64,000 nt of DNA, taken from contig JACKDC010000003.1 in the NCBI GenBank assembly GCA_020633725.1, positions 1 to 64,000 of the forward strand, written 5' to 3'. Of the stretch, positions 1-10,123 are shown in pieces (position 1 is the first letter of the stretch; every line of letters begins with the position of its first letter). The position numbers and the translations under genes are program-made. The notes under the pieces are model-generated. The model had not been told where the DNA came from. It saw nothing but the letters and a program-made list of their open reading frames with translations, and made no database searches. The DNA is from Candidatus Latescibacterota bacterium. Its GTDB lineage: Bacteria > Krumholzibacteriota > Krumholzibacteriia > JACNKJ01.

Positions 1-1
1 G

Positions 2-337
2 CAATCCGCCTGCGACGCGCTGCTGGCGCGCGAGAGCATCGTGCTGACCCGCGAACGCAAGCGGCGGCTGCGTGAGATGGAGTTCCGTCCCACGCTGCGC
101 GCCCTGCGGCCGGCCACGCCCGGCGAGTTCCCCGAGGCGGAGCGCTTGCTCGAGGGGGGCGACTCGGCCAGCGTCGTGGTGGAGCTTCAGGTCCAGGGCG
201 CGGCGCTCAAGGCCGCCGAGCTGGTGGAGCTGCTGGGCGGCGATCCCGAGAGCACCCGCGCCCTGCGCCTGGGCTTTGCGCTGGCGGAGCTGGCGGAGCC
301 CTTGGAGGAGGAGCCCCGTGAGCGACTCCGCGCCTGA
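2..337 (+). CDS. C-terminal end of a DUF2344 (TIGR03936-like, radical-SAM-linked) protein, partial
   Basis: The reading frame is open from the left edge to a TGA at 335-337, so only about 111 C-terminal residues are visible. The tail begins with an ARESI-type strand, then a basic stretch, then a segment resembling the end of DUF2344 proteins, which are often fused to or encoded beside radical-SAM enzymes. The last residues are rich in Glu and Leu. The stop overlaps the start of cutA (GTG at 318), so the two genes are probably co-transcribed. The family call rests on general resemblance of the tail only; it could be another conserved protein. The N-terminus lies outside the window. Confidence 0.45.
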   Translation, partial: QSACDALLARESIVLTRERKRRLREMEFRPTLRALRPATPGEFPEAERLLEGGDSASVVVELQVQGAALKAAELVELLGGDPESTRALRLGFALAELAEPLEEEPRERLRA

Positions 338-650
338 ACCCCGCCTCCAGCTCCTGATGAGCACCGTCCCCGACGCCGCCACCGGCGAGCGCATCGCCGC
401 CGCGCTGGTGGACGAAGGCCTCGCCGCCTGCGTCCAGCTCCTGCCCGGGCTGGTGAGCCACTACCGCTGGCGAGGCGAGCACGAGCGCGGCGAGGAACTG
501 CTGCTGCTGGCGAAGACCGTCCGCGGCGCGGACTGCCTCGCGCGGCTCGCGGCGCTGCACCCCTACGACGTCCCCGAAGGCCTGCTGATCGACGCCGCCG
601 CCACCCTGCCGGCCTACCTGCGCTGGGCCCTCGACGCATCGGCGAATTGA
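318..650 (+). CDS. cutA: CutA-family divalent-cation tolerance protein
   Basis: This 110-residue protein has the size and order of motifs of CutA1: an N-terminal LMSTVPD strand, the ALVDEGLAACVQLLPG segment, SHYRWRGE, the KT-containing strand, and HPYDVPE near residue 80. CutA proteins are small cytosolic trimers with a ferredoxin-like fold, linked to copper and other divalent-metal tolerance; their exact role is uncertain. The start is GTG at 318, chosen because a GGAGGAGGAG ribosome-binding site ends four bases upstream and because a longer ATG-started version would run through the preceding gene in another frame. It overlaps the preceding gene by 20 bases, suggesting translational coupling. 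Confidence 0.85.
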   Translation: MSDSAPEPRLQLLMSTVPDAATGERIAAALVDEGLAACVQLLPGLVSHYRWRGEHERGEELLLLAKTVRGADCLARLAALHPYDVPEGLLIDAAATLPAYLRWALDASAN

Positions 651-785
651 AGCCCTGCGACTCCGCTTAGAATCGCGCAACTTTCGTGGAAAAAGACGCT
701 TAACCCCTGGCTTCCACCCTCACGATACCTTTAAATGGAGGCCCCCGCTGCGGAGGCGGGGCGAGGAGAGACGTCGACTCCGACC

Positions 786-3593
<2,808 letters not shown>

Positions 3594-3608
3594 CCGGGAG
3601 GCTGTGTT

Positions 3609-4844
<1,236 letters not shown>

Positions 4845-4849
4845 GGACG

Positions 4850-6247
4850 ATGACGACGACGGCGCAGACGCACGAGCTCCTCATCATCGGCGCCGGCCCC
4901 GGCGGCTACGTGGCCGCCCTGCGCGCCGCGCAGCTGGGCCTCGACGTGGCCTGCATCGAGAAGGAGGACCGCCTCGGCGGCACCTGCCTGCGCGTGGGCT
5001 GCGTGCCCAGCAAGGCCCTGCTCGAGTCGAGCCTGCACTTCGCGCGCGCCAAGGAGGGCCTGGACGCCCACGGCGTCAAGCTGGGCAAGGTGACGCTCGA
5101 CCTCGCCGCCATGATGGCGCGCAAGGACGAGGTCGTCACCGGCCTGACCGACGGCATCGCGGCGCTGTTCAAACGCGCGGGGGTCACTCGGTACGCTGGC
5201 ACGGCGCGCTTCGCCGGGCCGGGCACCGTGGCCGTGACCTCGAGCGCCGGCGAGGAGACGATCGCCGCCAAGAGGATCATCATCGCCACGGGCAGCCGCG
5301 TGGGCACCCTGCCGAACGTGGAGCTCGACGGCGACCGCGTCGGTGGCAGCACCGAGGCGCTGGCGTGGAGCGACGTGCCGGGGCATCTCGTGGTGATCGG
5401 CGCCGGCGCCATCGGCCTCGAGCTGGGCTCGGTCTGGGCGCGGCTCGGCAGCAAGGTCACCGTGCTCGAGTACCTGGATCGCATCCTGCCCGGCATGGAT
5501 GCCGAGATCGCCCGCGAGGCGCAGCGCCTGCTGAAGCGGCAGGACCTGAGCTTCACGCTCGGCGCGCGCGTCACCGGCGTGGCGGTGAAGAACCGTCGTC
5601 CCGAAGTGGAGGTCGAGGGCAAGGAGACGATCCGCTGCGACCGCGTGCTGGTGTCCACCGGCCGTCTGCCCAACACCGAGGGCCTGGGCCTGGACGCCAT
5701 CGGTCTCGCCACCGACGCGCGCGGCCGCATCCCCGTGGGCAAGAACTTCGCGACGGCGGTGGAGGGCGTCTACGCCATCGGCGACGTGATCGCCGGCCCC
5801 ATGCTCGCCCACAAGGCCGAGGAAGAGGGCGTCGCCTGCGTGGAGGCCATCGCGGGCCGCTACGGGCACGTGGACTACGACACCATCCCCGGCGTGGTCT
5901 ACACGCACCCCGAGGTGGCGGGCGTGGGCAAGACCGAGGAGACGCTGAAGGAGGAGGGCACGCCCTACCGGAAGGGCGTCTTCCACTTCAGGGCCAACAG
6001 CCGCGCGCGGGCGATGGCCGAGATCGACGGCCGCGTGAAGATCCTCGCGCACGAGAAGACCGACCGCGTGCTGGGCGTGCACATCGTGGGGCCGATGGCG
6101 GGCGAGCTGGTGGCCGAGGCGGCCACGTCCATGGCGTTCGGCGCGAGCGCGGAGGACATCGCCCGGGCCTGCCACGCGCATCCGACCCTGGCCGAGGCGG
6201 TCAAGGAGGCCGCGCTGGCCGTGGACGGTCGCGCCATCCACGCGTGA
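4850..6247 (+). CDS. lpdA: Dihydrolipoyl dehydrogenase (E3)
   Basis: This 465-residue FAD flavoprotein reoxidises dihydrolipoamide with NAD+. The FAD-binding GAGPGG is at residues 14-19. The redox disulfide is Cys46/Cys51 in GGTCLRVGCVPSK, with Arg and Val replacing the more usual Asn and Ile. A second nucleotide-binding GAGAIG motif lies mid-protein, and the C-terminal interface carries the catalytic HPTxxE motif (His444, Glu449). The start ATG 4850 lies five bases after the sucB stop, with GGGAC as a modest ribosome-binding site. The stop overlaps the GTG of the following MATE gene by three bases. It completes the OGDH complex and could also serve other 2-oxoacid dehydrogenases. Confidence 0.95.
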   Translation: MTTTAQTHELLIIGAGPGGYVAALRAAQLGLDVACIEKEDRLGGTCLRVGCVPSKALLESSLHFARAKEGLDAHGVKLGKVTLDLAAMMARKDEVVTGLTDGIAALFKRAGVTRYAGTARFAGPGTVAVTSSAGEETIAAKRIIIATGSRVGTLPNVELDGDRVGGSTEALAWSDVPGHLVVIGAGAIGLELGSVWARLGSKVTVLEYLDRILPGMDAEIAREAQRLLKRQDLSFTLGARVTGVAVKNRRPEVEVEGKETIRCDRVLVSTGRLPNTEGLGLDAIGLATDARGRIPVGKNFATAVEGVYAIGDVIAGPMLAHKAEEEGVACVEAIAGRYGHVDYDTIPGVVYTHPEVAGVGKTEETLKEEGTPYRKGVFHFRANSRARAMAEIDGRVKILAHEKTDRVLGVHIVGPMAGELVAEAATSMAFGASAEDIARACHAHPTLAEAVKEAALAVDGRAIHA

Positions 6248-7623
6248 GCACACTGGCCGCACCGCGGCCCACCCCCCCGAGAGCAGACTTCACCGAGGGC
6301 AGCGTCGTGCGCGCCGTGGTGCGCATGGGCCTGCCGTCGATGATCGGCTTCGGCGTCTCGTCCATCTACGACATCGTGGACATGCTCTGGGTCAGCCGCC
6401 TCGAGGGCGCGCCCGTCGCCGCGCTGACCTTCTTCTTCCCCTTCCTGTGGGTGATCACGAGCGTCAACCAGATCGCCGGCGCGGGTTCGGTGGCGGTGAT
6501 CAGCCGCCGCTATGGCGAGCGGGACATCGCCGGCACCGAGGCGGCGATCAAGGACGCGATCCTGCTCAAGCTCGCCCTCGCCTTCGTGGTGGGCGGCATC
6601 GGCTACGCCATGCTGACGCGCGGGCTGCGTCTGGTGGGCACGACCCCGGAGGCTTTCGACCAGGCGGTGGCCTACGGGCGCGTCTACCTGATCGGGCTGG
6701 GCGCGGGCTTCTCGAGCTGGACGATCTTCACCGCCCTGCGCGGCGTGGCCGACCCGGTGAAGGCCATGCTGCTCATGATCGCCGGCAACGTGCTCAACCT
6801 GTTGCTCGACCCGCTGTTCATCTTCGGCGTGGGGCCCTTCCCCGAGATGGGCATCGCCGGCGCCGCGCTCGCCAGCGTGATCGCCTACGGCAGCACCTTC
6901 GCCGCCGGGCTGTGGATCTTCTTCGCCGGCCGCAGCAACGTGCGCCTCCACCTGCACGGCGAGCTGCCGATCTCCGCGGCGCGCATGGGCCGCATGCTCA
7001 AGATCGGCGCGCCCGCGGGCGTGGGGTCGCTGTCCTTCGCGCTCGGCCGCACGGTGGTGCTGCCCTGGATCGCCGCCTTCGGCACGCAGGTCGTGGCCGC
7101 CTTCGGCATGGCGCAGCGGGTGATGGGCTTCGGCATCATGCTGATCGTCGGCATGGGCCTCGGCCTCTCCGCGCTGATTGGCCAGACTCTGGGCGCCGGC
7201 AAGCTGCAGCGCACCTGGGAGACGGCCGTGCGCTCGGTGCAGTTCAGCGGTGGCGCGATGGCGGTCTACGGCGCCCTGCTCATGCTGGGCGCGCCGGCCA
7301 TCGCCGCGGCCTTCTTCGGCGGCGGCCCCGAGGCGTCGATCGCCGTGACGACCCTGCGCATCATCGCCGTTGCACTGCCTTTCCAGGGCGTCGGCATCAT
7401 GTTCGAGATGACCTGCTCCGGCGCCGGCGAGACCCGCGTACCGCTGGCCTTCAACCTGTTCTACACCTGGATCCTGCAGGTGCCGGCCGTCTACCTGGCC
7501 ACGCGGGTCTGGGGCTGGCCCTACCCGCTGGTGTGGTGGACCTTCGTGGTGTCCGCGTCGTTGCCGCCCTTCCTGTTCGCCGTGTACTTCCGCACGCGGC
7601 GCTGGATGGGGCGGACGGTGTAG
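6244..7623 (+). CDS. MATE-family multidrug/organic cation exporter
   Basis: This 459-residue integral membrane protein has about twelve hydrophobic segments in two similar halves, as in MATE (multidrug and toxic compound extrusion) transporters. These exchange Na+ or H+ for organic cations across the inner membrane. The N-terminal ...GSVVRAVVRMGLPSMIG and the later LKIGAPAGVGSL segments are the paired MatE domain starts. The start is GTG at 6244, overlapping the lpdA TGA in a GTGA junction, so translation is probably coupled. The substrate cannot be read from the sequence. A second, only distantly similar MATE gene lies at 30627-32021. Confidence 0.88.
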   Translation: MSTLAAPRPTPPRADFTEGSVVRAVVRMGLPSMIGFGVSSIYDIVDMLWVSRLEGAPVAALTFFFPFLWVITSVNQIAGAGSVAVISRRYGERDIAGTEAAIKDAILLKLALAFVVGGIGYAMLTRGLRLVGTTPEAFDQAVAYGRVYLIGLGAGFSSWTIFTALRGVADPVKAMLLMIAGNVLNLLLDPLFIFGVGPFPEMGIAGAALASVIAYGSTFAAGLWIFFAGRSNVRLHLHGELPISAARMGRMLKIGAPAGVGSLSFALGRTVVLPWIAAFGTQVVAAFGMAQRVMGFGIMLIVGMGLGLSALIGQTLGAGKLQRTWETAVRSVQFSGGAMAVYGALLMLGAPAIAAAFFGGGPEASIAVTTLRIIAVALPFQGVGIMFEMTCSGAGETRVPLAFNLFYTWILQVPAVYLATRVWGWPYPLVWWTFVVSASLPPFLFAVYFRTRRWMGRTV

Positions 7624-7637
7624 CTCAAAGGAGACGC

Positions 7638-8090
7638 ATGGACGAGACGACTGGGCGCGAGGGTGTCTTCCACAGCAGCCGCGAGATTCCCCACGCCCCC
7701 GAGCGGGTCTGGGCGGCCTTCGCGCGTCGCGAGTTGCTCGAGCGCTGGTGGGGCCCCGCGGGCTTCACCAACACCTTCGAGACCTTCGAGTTCACGCCCG
7801 GCGGGCGCTGGATCTTCACGATGCACGGACCGGAGGCGGGCCACTACCACAACGAGAGCACCTTCGTCGAGCTGGAGCGGCCCGCGCGCATCGTCATCCG
7901 GCACGATTGCGCGCCGTTCTACGTGCTGACGGTGACGCTGGCGCCCGAGCATGGCGGCACGCGGATCGACTGGCATCAGGTCTTCGACGACCCCGCTGTG
8001 GGCGAGCGGATCCGTCACATCGTGGGGCCGGCGAACGAGCAGAACCTCGATCGGCTCGAGGCCGTGCTGTCAGATCAGCCCGTCGACTAG
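7638..8090 (+). CDS. SRPBCC (AHSA1-like) domain protein
   Basis: This 150-residue protein is a single START/Bet v1-type helix-grip domain of the activator-of-Hsp90-ATPase-homologue (AHSA1) group. Diagnostic segments are the N-terminal REIPHAPERVWAAF, LLERWWGPAGFTN, GGRWIFTMHGPEAG and the C-terminal helix HIVGPANEQNLDRL. Such proteins usually bind hydrophobic ligands, and their physiological role is generally unknown. ATG 7638 is preceded by AAAGGAG. It follows the MATE gene by 14 bases and converges with the release-factor-like gene, sharing a four-base CTAG stop overlap (8087-8090). Confidence 0.82.
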   Translation: MDETTGREGVFHSSREIPHAPERVWAAFARRELLERWWGPAGFTNTFETFEFTPGGRWIFTMHGPEAGHYHNESTFVELERPARIVIRHDCAPFYVLTVTLAPEHGGTRIDWHQVFDDPAVGERIRHIVGPANEQNLDRLEAVLSDQPVD

Positions 8091-8461
8091 TCCTCGCCCT
8101 CCGGCCGGCCGCGCATCCGCTTCTTGTCGCCCTGCAGGCGCTTCTGCTCGAGACGCTTCCGCCGCACCGCTGCCGGCACTGCCGTCGGCCGGCGCTTCTT
8201 GGGACGGTGATTCAGCTGCGCCAGGCGCGCGGCGAGCCGCTCCATCGCCAGCGTGCGGTTGCGGAGCTGGGAGCGGTGCTCGGTGGCGACCACGGTGACG
8301 CCGCTGGGCGGATGGTGGACGCGCACCGCGCTGTCCGTGGTGTTGCGATGCTGCCCGCCCGGGCCCGACGCACGGTATACGGTGATCTCCACCTCGTTCG
8401 CCAGCACCTCGAGATCGGTGCTGTAGGGCGGCGGACGGTGGCGGGGATCGTCGTCAGGCAT
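8087..8461 (-). CDS. Domain-only peptide chain release factor (ArfB/RF-1-like)
   Basis: This 124-residue protein contains just the catalytic domain of class-I release factors. The GGQ motif that triggers peptidyl-tRNA hydrolysis is at residues 35-37 in SGPGGQHRNTTDSAV. There is no codon-recognition domain. The C-terminal third is very basic (Lys/Arg clusters), like the tail by which ArfB/YaeJ enters the empty mRNA channel of stalled ribosomes, although here it ends with an acidic GRPEGED. A ribosome-rescue role is therefore likely but inferred. Its start overlaps the end of the 97-residue hypothetical gene by eight bases, suggesting coupling with it. Confidence 0.82.
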   Translation of the reverse strand: MPDDDPRHRPPPYSTDLEVLANEVEITVYRASGPGGQHRNTTDSAVRVHHPPSGVTVVATEHRSQLRNRTLAMERLAARLAQLNHRPKKRRPTAVPAAVRRKRLEQKRLQGDKKRMRGRPEGED

Positions 8462-8747
8462 CGCCCGCCCCGCGGGCCAGCTCCCCCAGCAGCGCGATCG
8501 ACTCCACCTGCTCCATCGGCAGCTCGAGCCGGCGCGCGCGCGGGAAGACGCCGAAGGCCACGGCCTTGCGGAGGTACTCGTCGCGGCTGCCGGGGTCTTC
8601 GCCGTCGCGGTGCCAGCCGACGTCGAGGAGCAGGATGTGGCCGCCGCGGATGTCGTCGCAGCGGCCGACGTGCACGACGCCCTGCCCGGTCACGACCACG
8701 GTCATGCCGTGCAGGGCGTCGCGGTCGTGGTGAAAGGTGCGTTCCAT
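8454..8747 (-). CDS. Conserved-looking hypothetical protein, 97 residues
   Basis: I do not recognise this family. The start ATG at 8747 has a strong GGGAGG ribosome-binding site four bases upstream, and codon use matches the neighbours, so I take it as real. The protein has a beta-rich N-terminal half with GQGVVHVGRCDD and HILLLDVGWHRDGEDPGS, followed by an amphipathic helical C-terminal half. It has no signal peptide or membrane segment and one cysteine. It lies 55 bases downstream of the peroxiredoxin and overlaps the release-factor gene by eight bases. The three genes may therefore be one transcription unit linked to stress or quality control. Confidence 0.6.
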   Translation of the reverse strand: MERTFHHDRDALHGMTVVVTGQGVVHVGRCDDIRGGHILLLDVGWHRDGEDPGSRDEYLRKAVAFGVFPRARRLELPMEQVESIALLGELARGAGDA

Positions 8748-8802
8748 GGGGCCTCCCGAAAGTGTCCGCTCAGGATAGGCAGCCAGCCACGGAGCGCAAG
8801 CC

Positions 8803-9504
8803 CTAGGGCTTCCAGACCTTCCACACCTTGCCCACCAGCTCCGGCCCCACCTCGAGCGTGGGCTTGCCGGGCATCCAGCCCGCGGGCGTGGCCTGCGCGC
8901 CGCCGGTCTCCCGCACGAGCTGGAAGGCCTGCACCTGCCGTTCGAGTTCGGCGAAGTTGCGGCCCACGGGCGGGGTCATCACCTCCATGGCCTGGATCAC
9001 GCCGTCGGGGTCGATGAGGAAGCGCCCGCGGATGTCCACGCCGCCATCCTCGTCGTAGACGCCGTAGATCTGGCCGATGCGGCCGCCCGCGTCCGTGAGC
9101 ATGGGAAAGGGCACGCCGCCGTCCACCATCTTGGACAGCTCCTCGGCCTGCCAGATCTTGTGGGTGAAGCGGCTGTCCGTGCTCATGGAGAGCACCTTCA
9201 CGCCCAGCGCCTCGAGCTTGCGATGGTTGGCCGCGACCGCGGCCAGCTCGGTGGGTCAGACGAAGGTGAAGTCGCCCGGGTAGAAGCAGAGGACGACCCA
9301 CTGCCCCCGGTAGTCGCTGAGCGTGATGTTCTGGAATGCGCCGTTGGCGTACGCCGTGGCCTCGAAGTCCGGGGCGACCTGCCCCACGCGCGCCGTCACC
9401 ATTGGAGTGCCCCCGTTCGTCGGCGCGTCGTCGTGGGGGGGCGGCGCCGTCGCCAGTTTCGGTCCCCCCGCCTTCGACACGCAGCCCTCGTGCTTGTCTG
9501 CCAT
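8803..9504 (-). CDS. Selenocysteine-containing peroxiredoxin (AhpC/TSA family)
   Basis: Read through an in-frame TGA (9256-9258), the gene encodes 233 residues. It starts at ATG 9504, with GGGAGG seven to ten bases upstream. Residues 38-230 are a 2-Cys-type AhpC/TSA domain. The TGA is codon 83, in GDFTFV-[TGA]-PTELAAVA, exactly where peroxiredoxins have the peroxidatic Cys of FTFVCPTE. The second half resumes in the same frame with KVLSMSTDS, LIDPDG and GRNFAELERQVQAFQLV. The usual resolving-Cys site (VCPAGW) reads ATPAGW, so the classical partner is absent. A SECIS-like hairpin follows the TGA. The enzyme would reduce hydroperoxides. A 37-residue His/Pro-rich N-terminal extension contains one Cys. 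A plain nonsense mutation is the alternative, but is less likely. Confidence 0.85.
9229..9244 (-). promoter_or_regulatory. Candidate SECIS element of the peroxiredoxin mRNA
   Basis: On the minus strand, 12 bases after the TGA, a six-base-pair stem GGCCGC/GCGGCC closes a GGUC tetraloop. The loop's first G is the 18th base after the stop codon. The E. coli fdhF SECIS also has a GGUC-containing apical loop at nearly the same distance. Flanking GAGCU (9245-9249) can pair with AGCUC (9214-9218) across a bulge. Position, stem and loop fit recognition by SelB. Confidence 0.7.
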
Positions 9505-9549
9505 GTCCACCTCCCGTCGGCCCCGCCGGTGGGCAGCGCCGCCACCCAT

Positions 9550-9577
9550 AGGCTACCCCCGAGTCCGAAATCGGCAA
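9550..9577 (-). promoter_or_regulatory. Putative promoter of the peroxiredoxin gene
   Basis: The minus strand reads TTGCCG, a 16-base spacer, then TAGCCT, ending 46 bases before the peroxiredoxin ATG. It sits immediately after the strong terminator at 9582-9615, so the gene probably starts its own transcript. Confidence 0.4.
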
Positions 9578-9581
9578 GGAC

Positions 9582-9615
9582 AAAAAAGTGGGGCCCCGCC
9601 GAGTGGCGGGGCCCC
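9582..9615 (-). terminator. Strong intrinsic terminator of a minus-strand small transcript
   Basis: A perfect 11-bp G/C stem (9590-9600 with 9605-9615) closes a four-base loop and is followed on the minus strand by AC and a run of six T. It lies upstream of the peroxiredoxin gene, so it must end a transcript that comes from beyond 9615, where no ordinary gene exists. This argues that the 9616-9900 region is transcribed. Confidence 0.8.
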
Positions 9616-9671
9616 GAATGGGTCGGCATCGGTGACGTTGGGTTCCCCGCCAGGCGGGAAATGATCCCAAG

Positions 9672-9757
9672 TCAGCGGTGACGAGGGTTGCCCGTAGCTA
9701 CGGGGACGTCACCTCCGCCAAACCGCATATACCTGAACTCACTGGATCACCTCCTTT
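9672..9757 (-). other. Small-ORF unit with a 16-base perfect Shine-Dalgarno
   Basis: Bases 9757-9742 on the minus strand are complementary to the last 16 bases of a typical 16S rRNA 3' end (CTGGATCACCTCCTTT). Two overlapping tiny ORFs follow. GTG 9742 gives 14 codons (MSSGICGLAEVTSP, stop at 9698-9700). ATG 9728 gives 18 codons (MRFGGGDVPVATGNPRHR, stop at 9672-9674) in another frame. The coding part folds into nested hairpins: GTGAC/GTCAC around CCCGTAG/CTACGGG. Another hairpin, TTGGG/CCCAA around CCCGCC/GGCGGG, follows before the terminator at 9582. I do not recognise the product. It could be a leader peptide, a small protein or a non-coding RNA that captures ribosomes. Confidence 0.5.
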
Positions 9758-9878
9758 GCAGGGCGCTCCGGAAGGCGGTGAGACCCACCTCACCCGGTTC
9801 TCTTGACGGCCCGAGTCGCGAGAACCGCCGCAGTCGTCTGCGGATGATTACCTGGGACTAAGCATGGGGTATTCCAGG
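9758..9878 (-). other. Structured non-coding stretch upstream of the small-ORF unit
   Basis: No credible gene is present. The DNA holds consecutive perfect or near-perfect hairpins: GTGAG/CTCAC (9779-9794), CGGTTCTC/GAGAACCG (9795-9802 with 9820-9827), CCGCAG/CTGCGG (9828-9843) and CCTGGGA/TTCCAGG (9851-9878). Such density is unusual beside normal spacers here and suggests a structured 5' leader on the minus strand, or a plus-strand RNA. The function is unknown. Confidence 0.4.
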
Positions 9879-9895
9879 CGCTTTGGCAACCTAAA

Positions 9896-10033
9896 CCTTG
9901 TGCCGCCGAAAATGTGGCTGGGCGATTTCGGGGTCGGATCGCCGCCTCGGGACCCAGCATGGAGGGTGACGACGGCGTTTCCACCCCAGCGGTGGGGGCT
10001 GGACCCGCCAGCCACATTCTCAGCGGCACAAGG
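9896..10033. repeat. 138-bp element with 26-bp inverted terminal repeats
   Basis: Bases 9896-9921 and 10008-10033 are inverted copies matching at 24 of 26 positions, with outer ends CCTTGTGCCG and CGGCACAAGG. The 86-bp interior contains a smaller hairpin (GGCGAT/ATCGCC, 9921-9943) and CCACC/GGTGG. There is no coding capacity and no clear target-site duplication. It resembles a miniature inverted-repeat element or a large regulatory stem-loop. Its right arm ends just before the predicted -10 of the LVIVD gene. Confidence 0.6.
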
Positions 10034-10035
10034 AT

Positions 10036-10046
10036 TGTGCTATGAT
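10036..10046 (+). promoter_or_regulatory. Putative extended -10 promoter of the LVIVD gene at 10124
   Basis: TGTGC followed by TATGAT is an extended -10 (TGnTATGAT) 77 bases before the ATG. No good -35 is seen; the -35 zone falls inside the right arm of the inverted repeat. Similar TGTGnTA sequences precede the genes at 22501, 25847 and 61227. Confidence 0.4.
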
Positions 10047-10123
10047 TTACCCCAGCCGGACATCTTAGGGAACGCAGCGCCCTCTTCCCCCATGTCGCTC
10101 GCCCTCGCTCAGAAAGGAACCCC

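Noticed and set aside
8803..9549. Peroxiredoxin as a frameshifted or nonsense pseudogene in two pieces
   Set aside because: Both halves stay in the same frame, all other motifs are intact, the TGA sits exactly at the peroxidatic codon, and a SECIS-like hairpin follows.
9741..9757. Fragment of a 16S rRNA gene 3' end on the plus strand
   Set aside because: The match stops at about 16 bases; upstream sequence has no helix 45 or other rRNA, so it is better read as a long Shine-Dalgarno on the minus strand.
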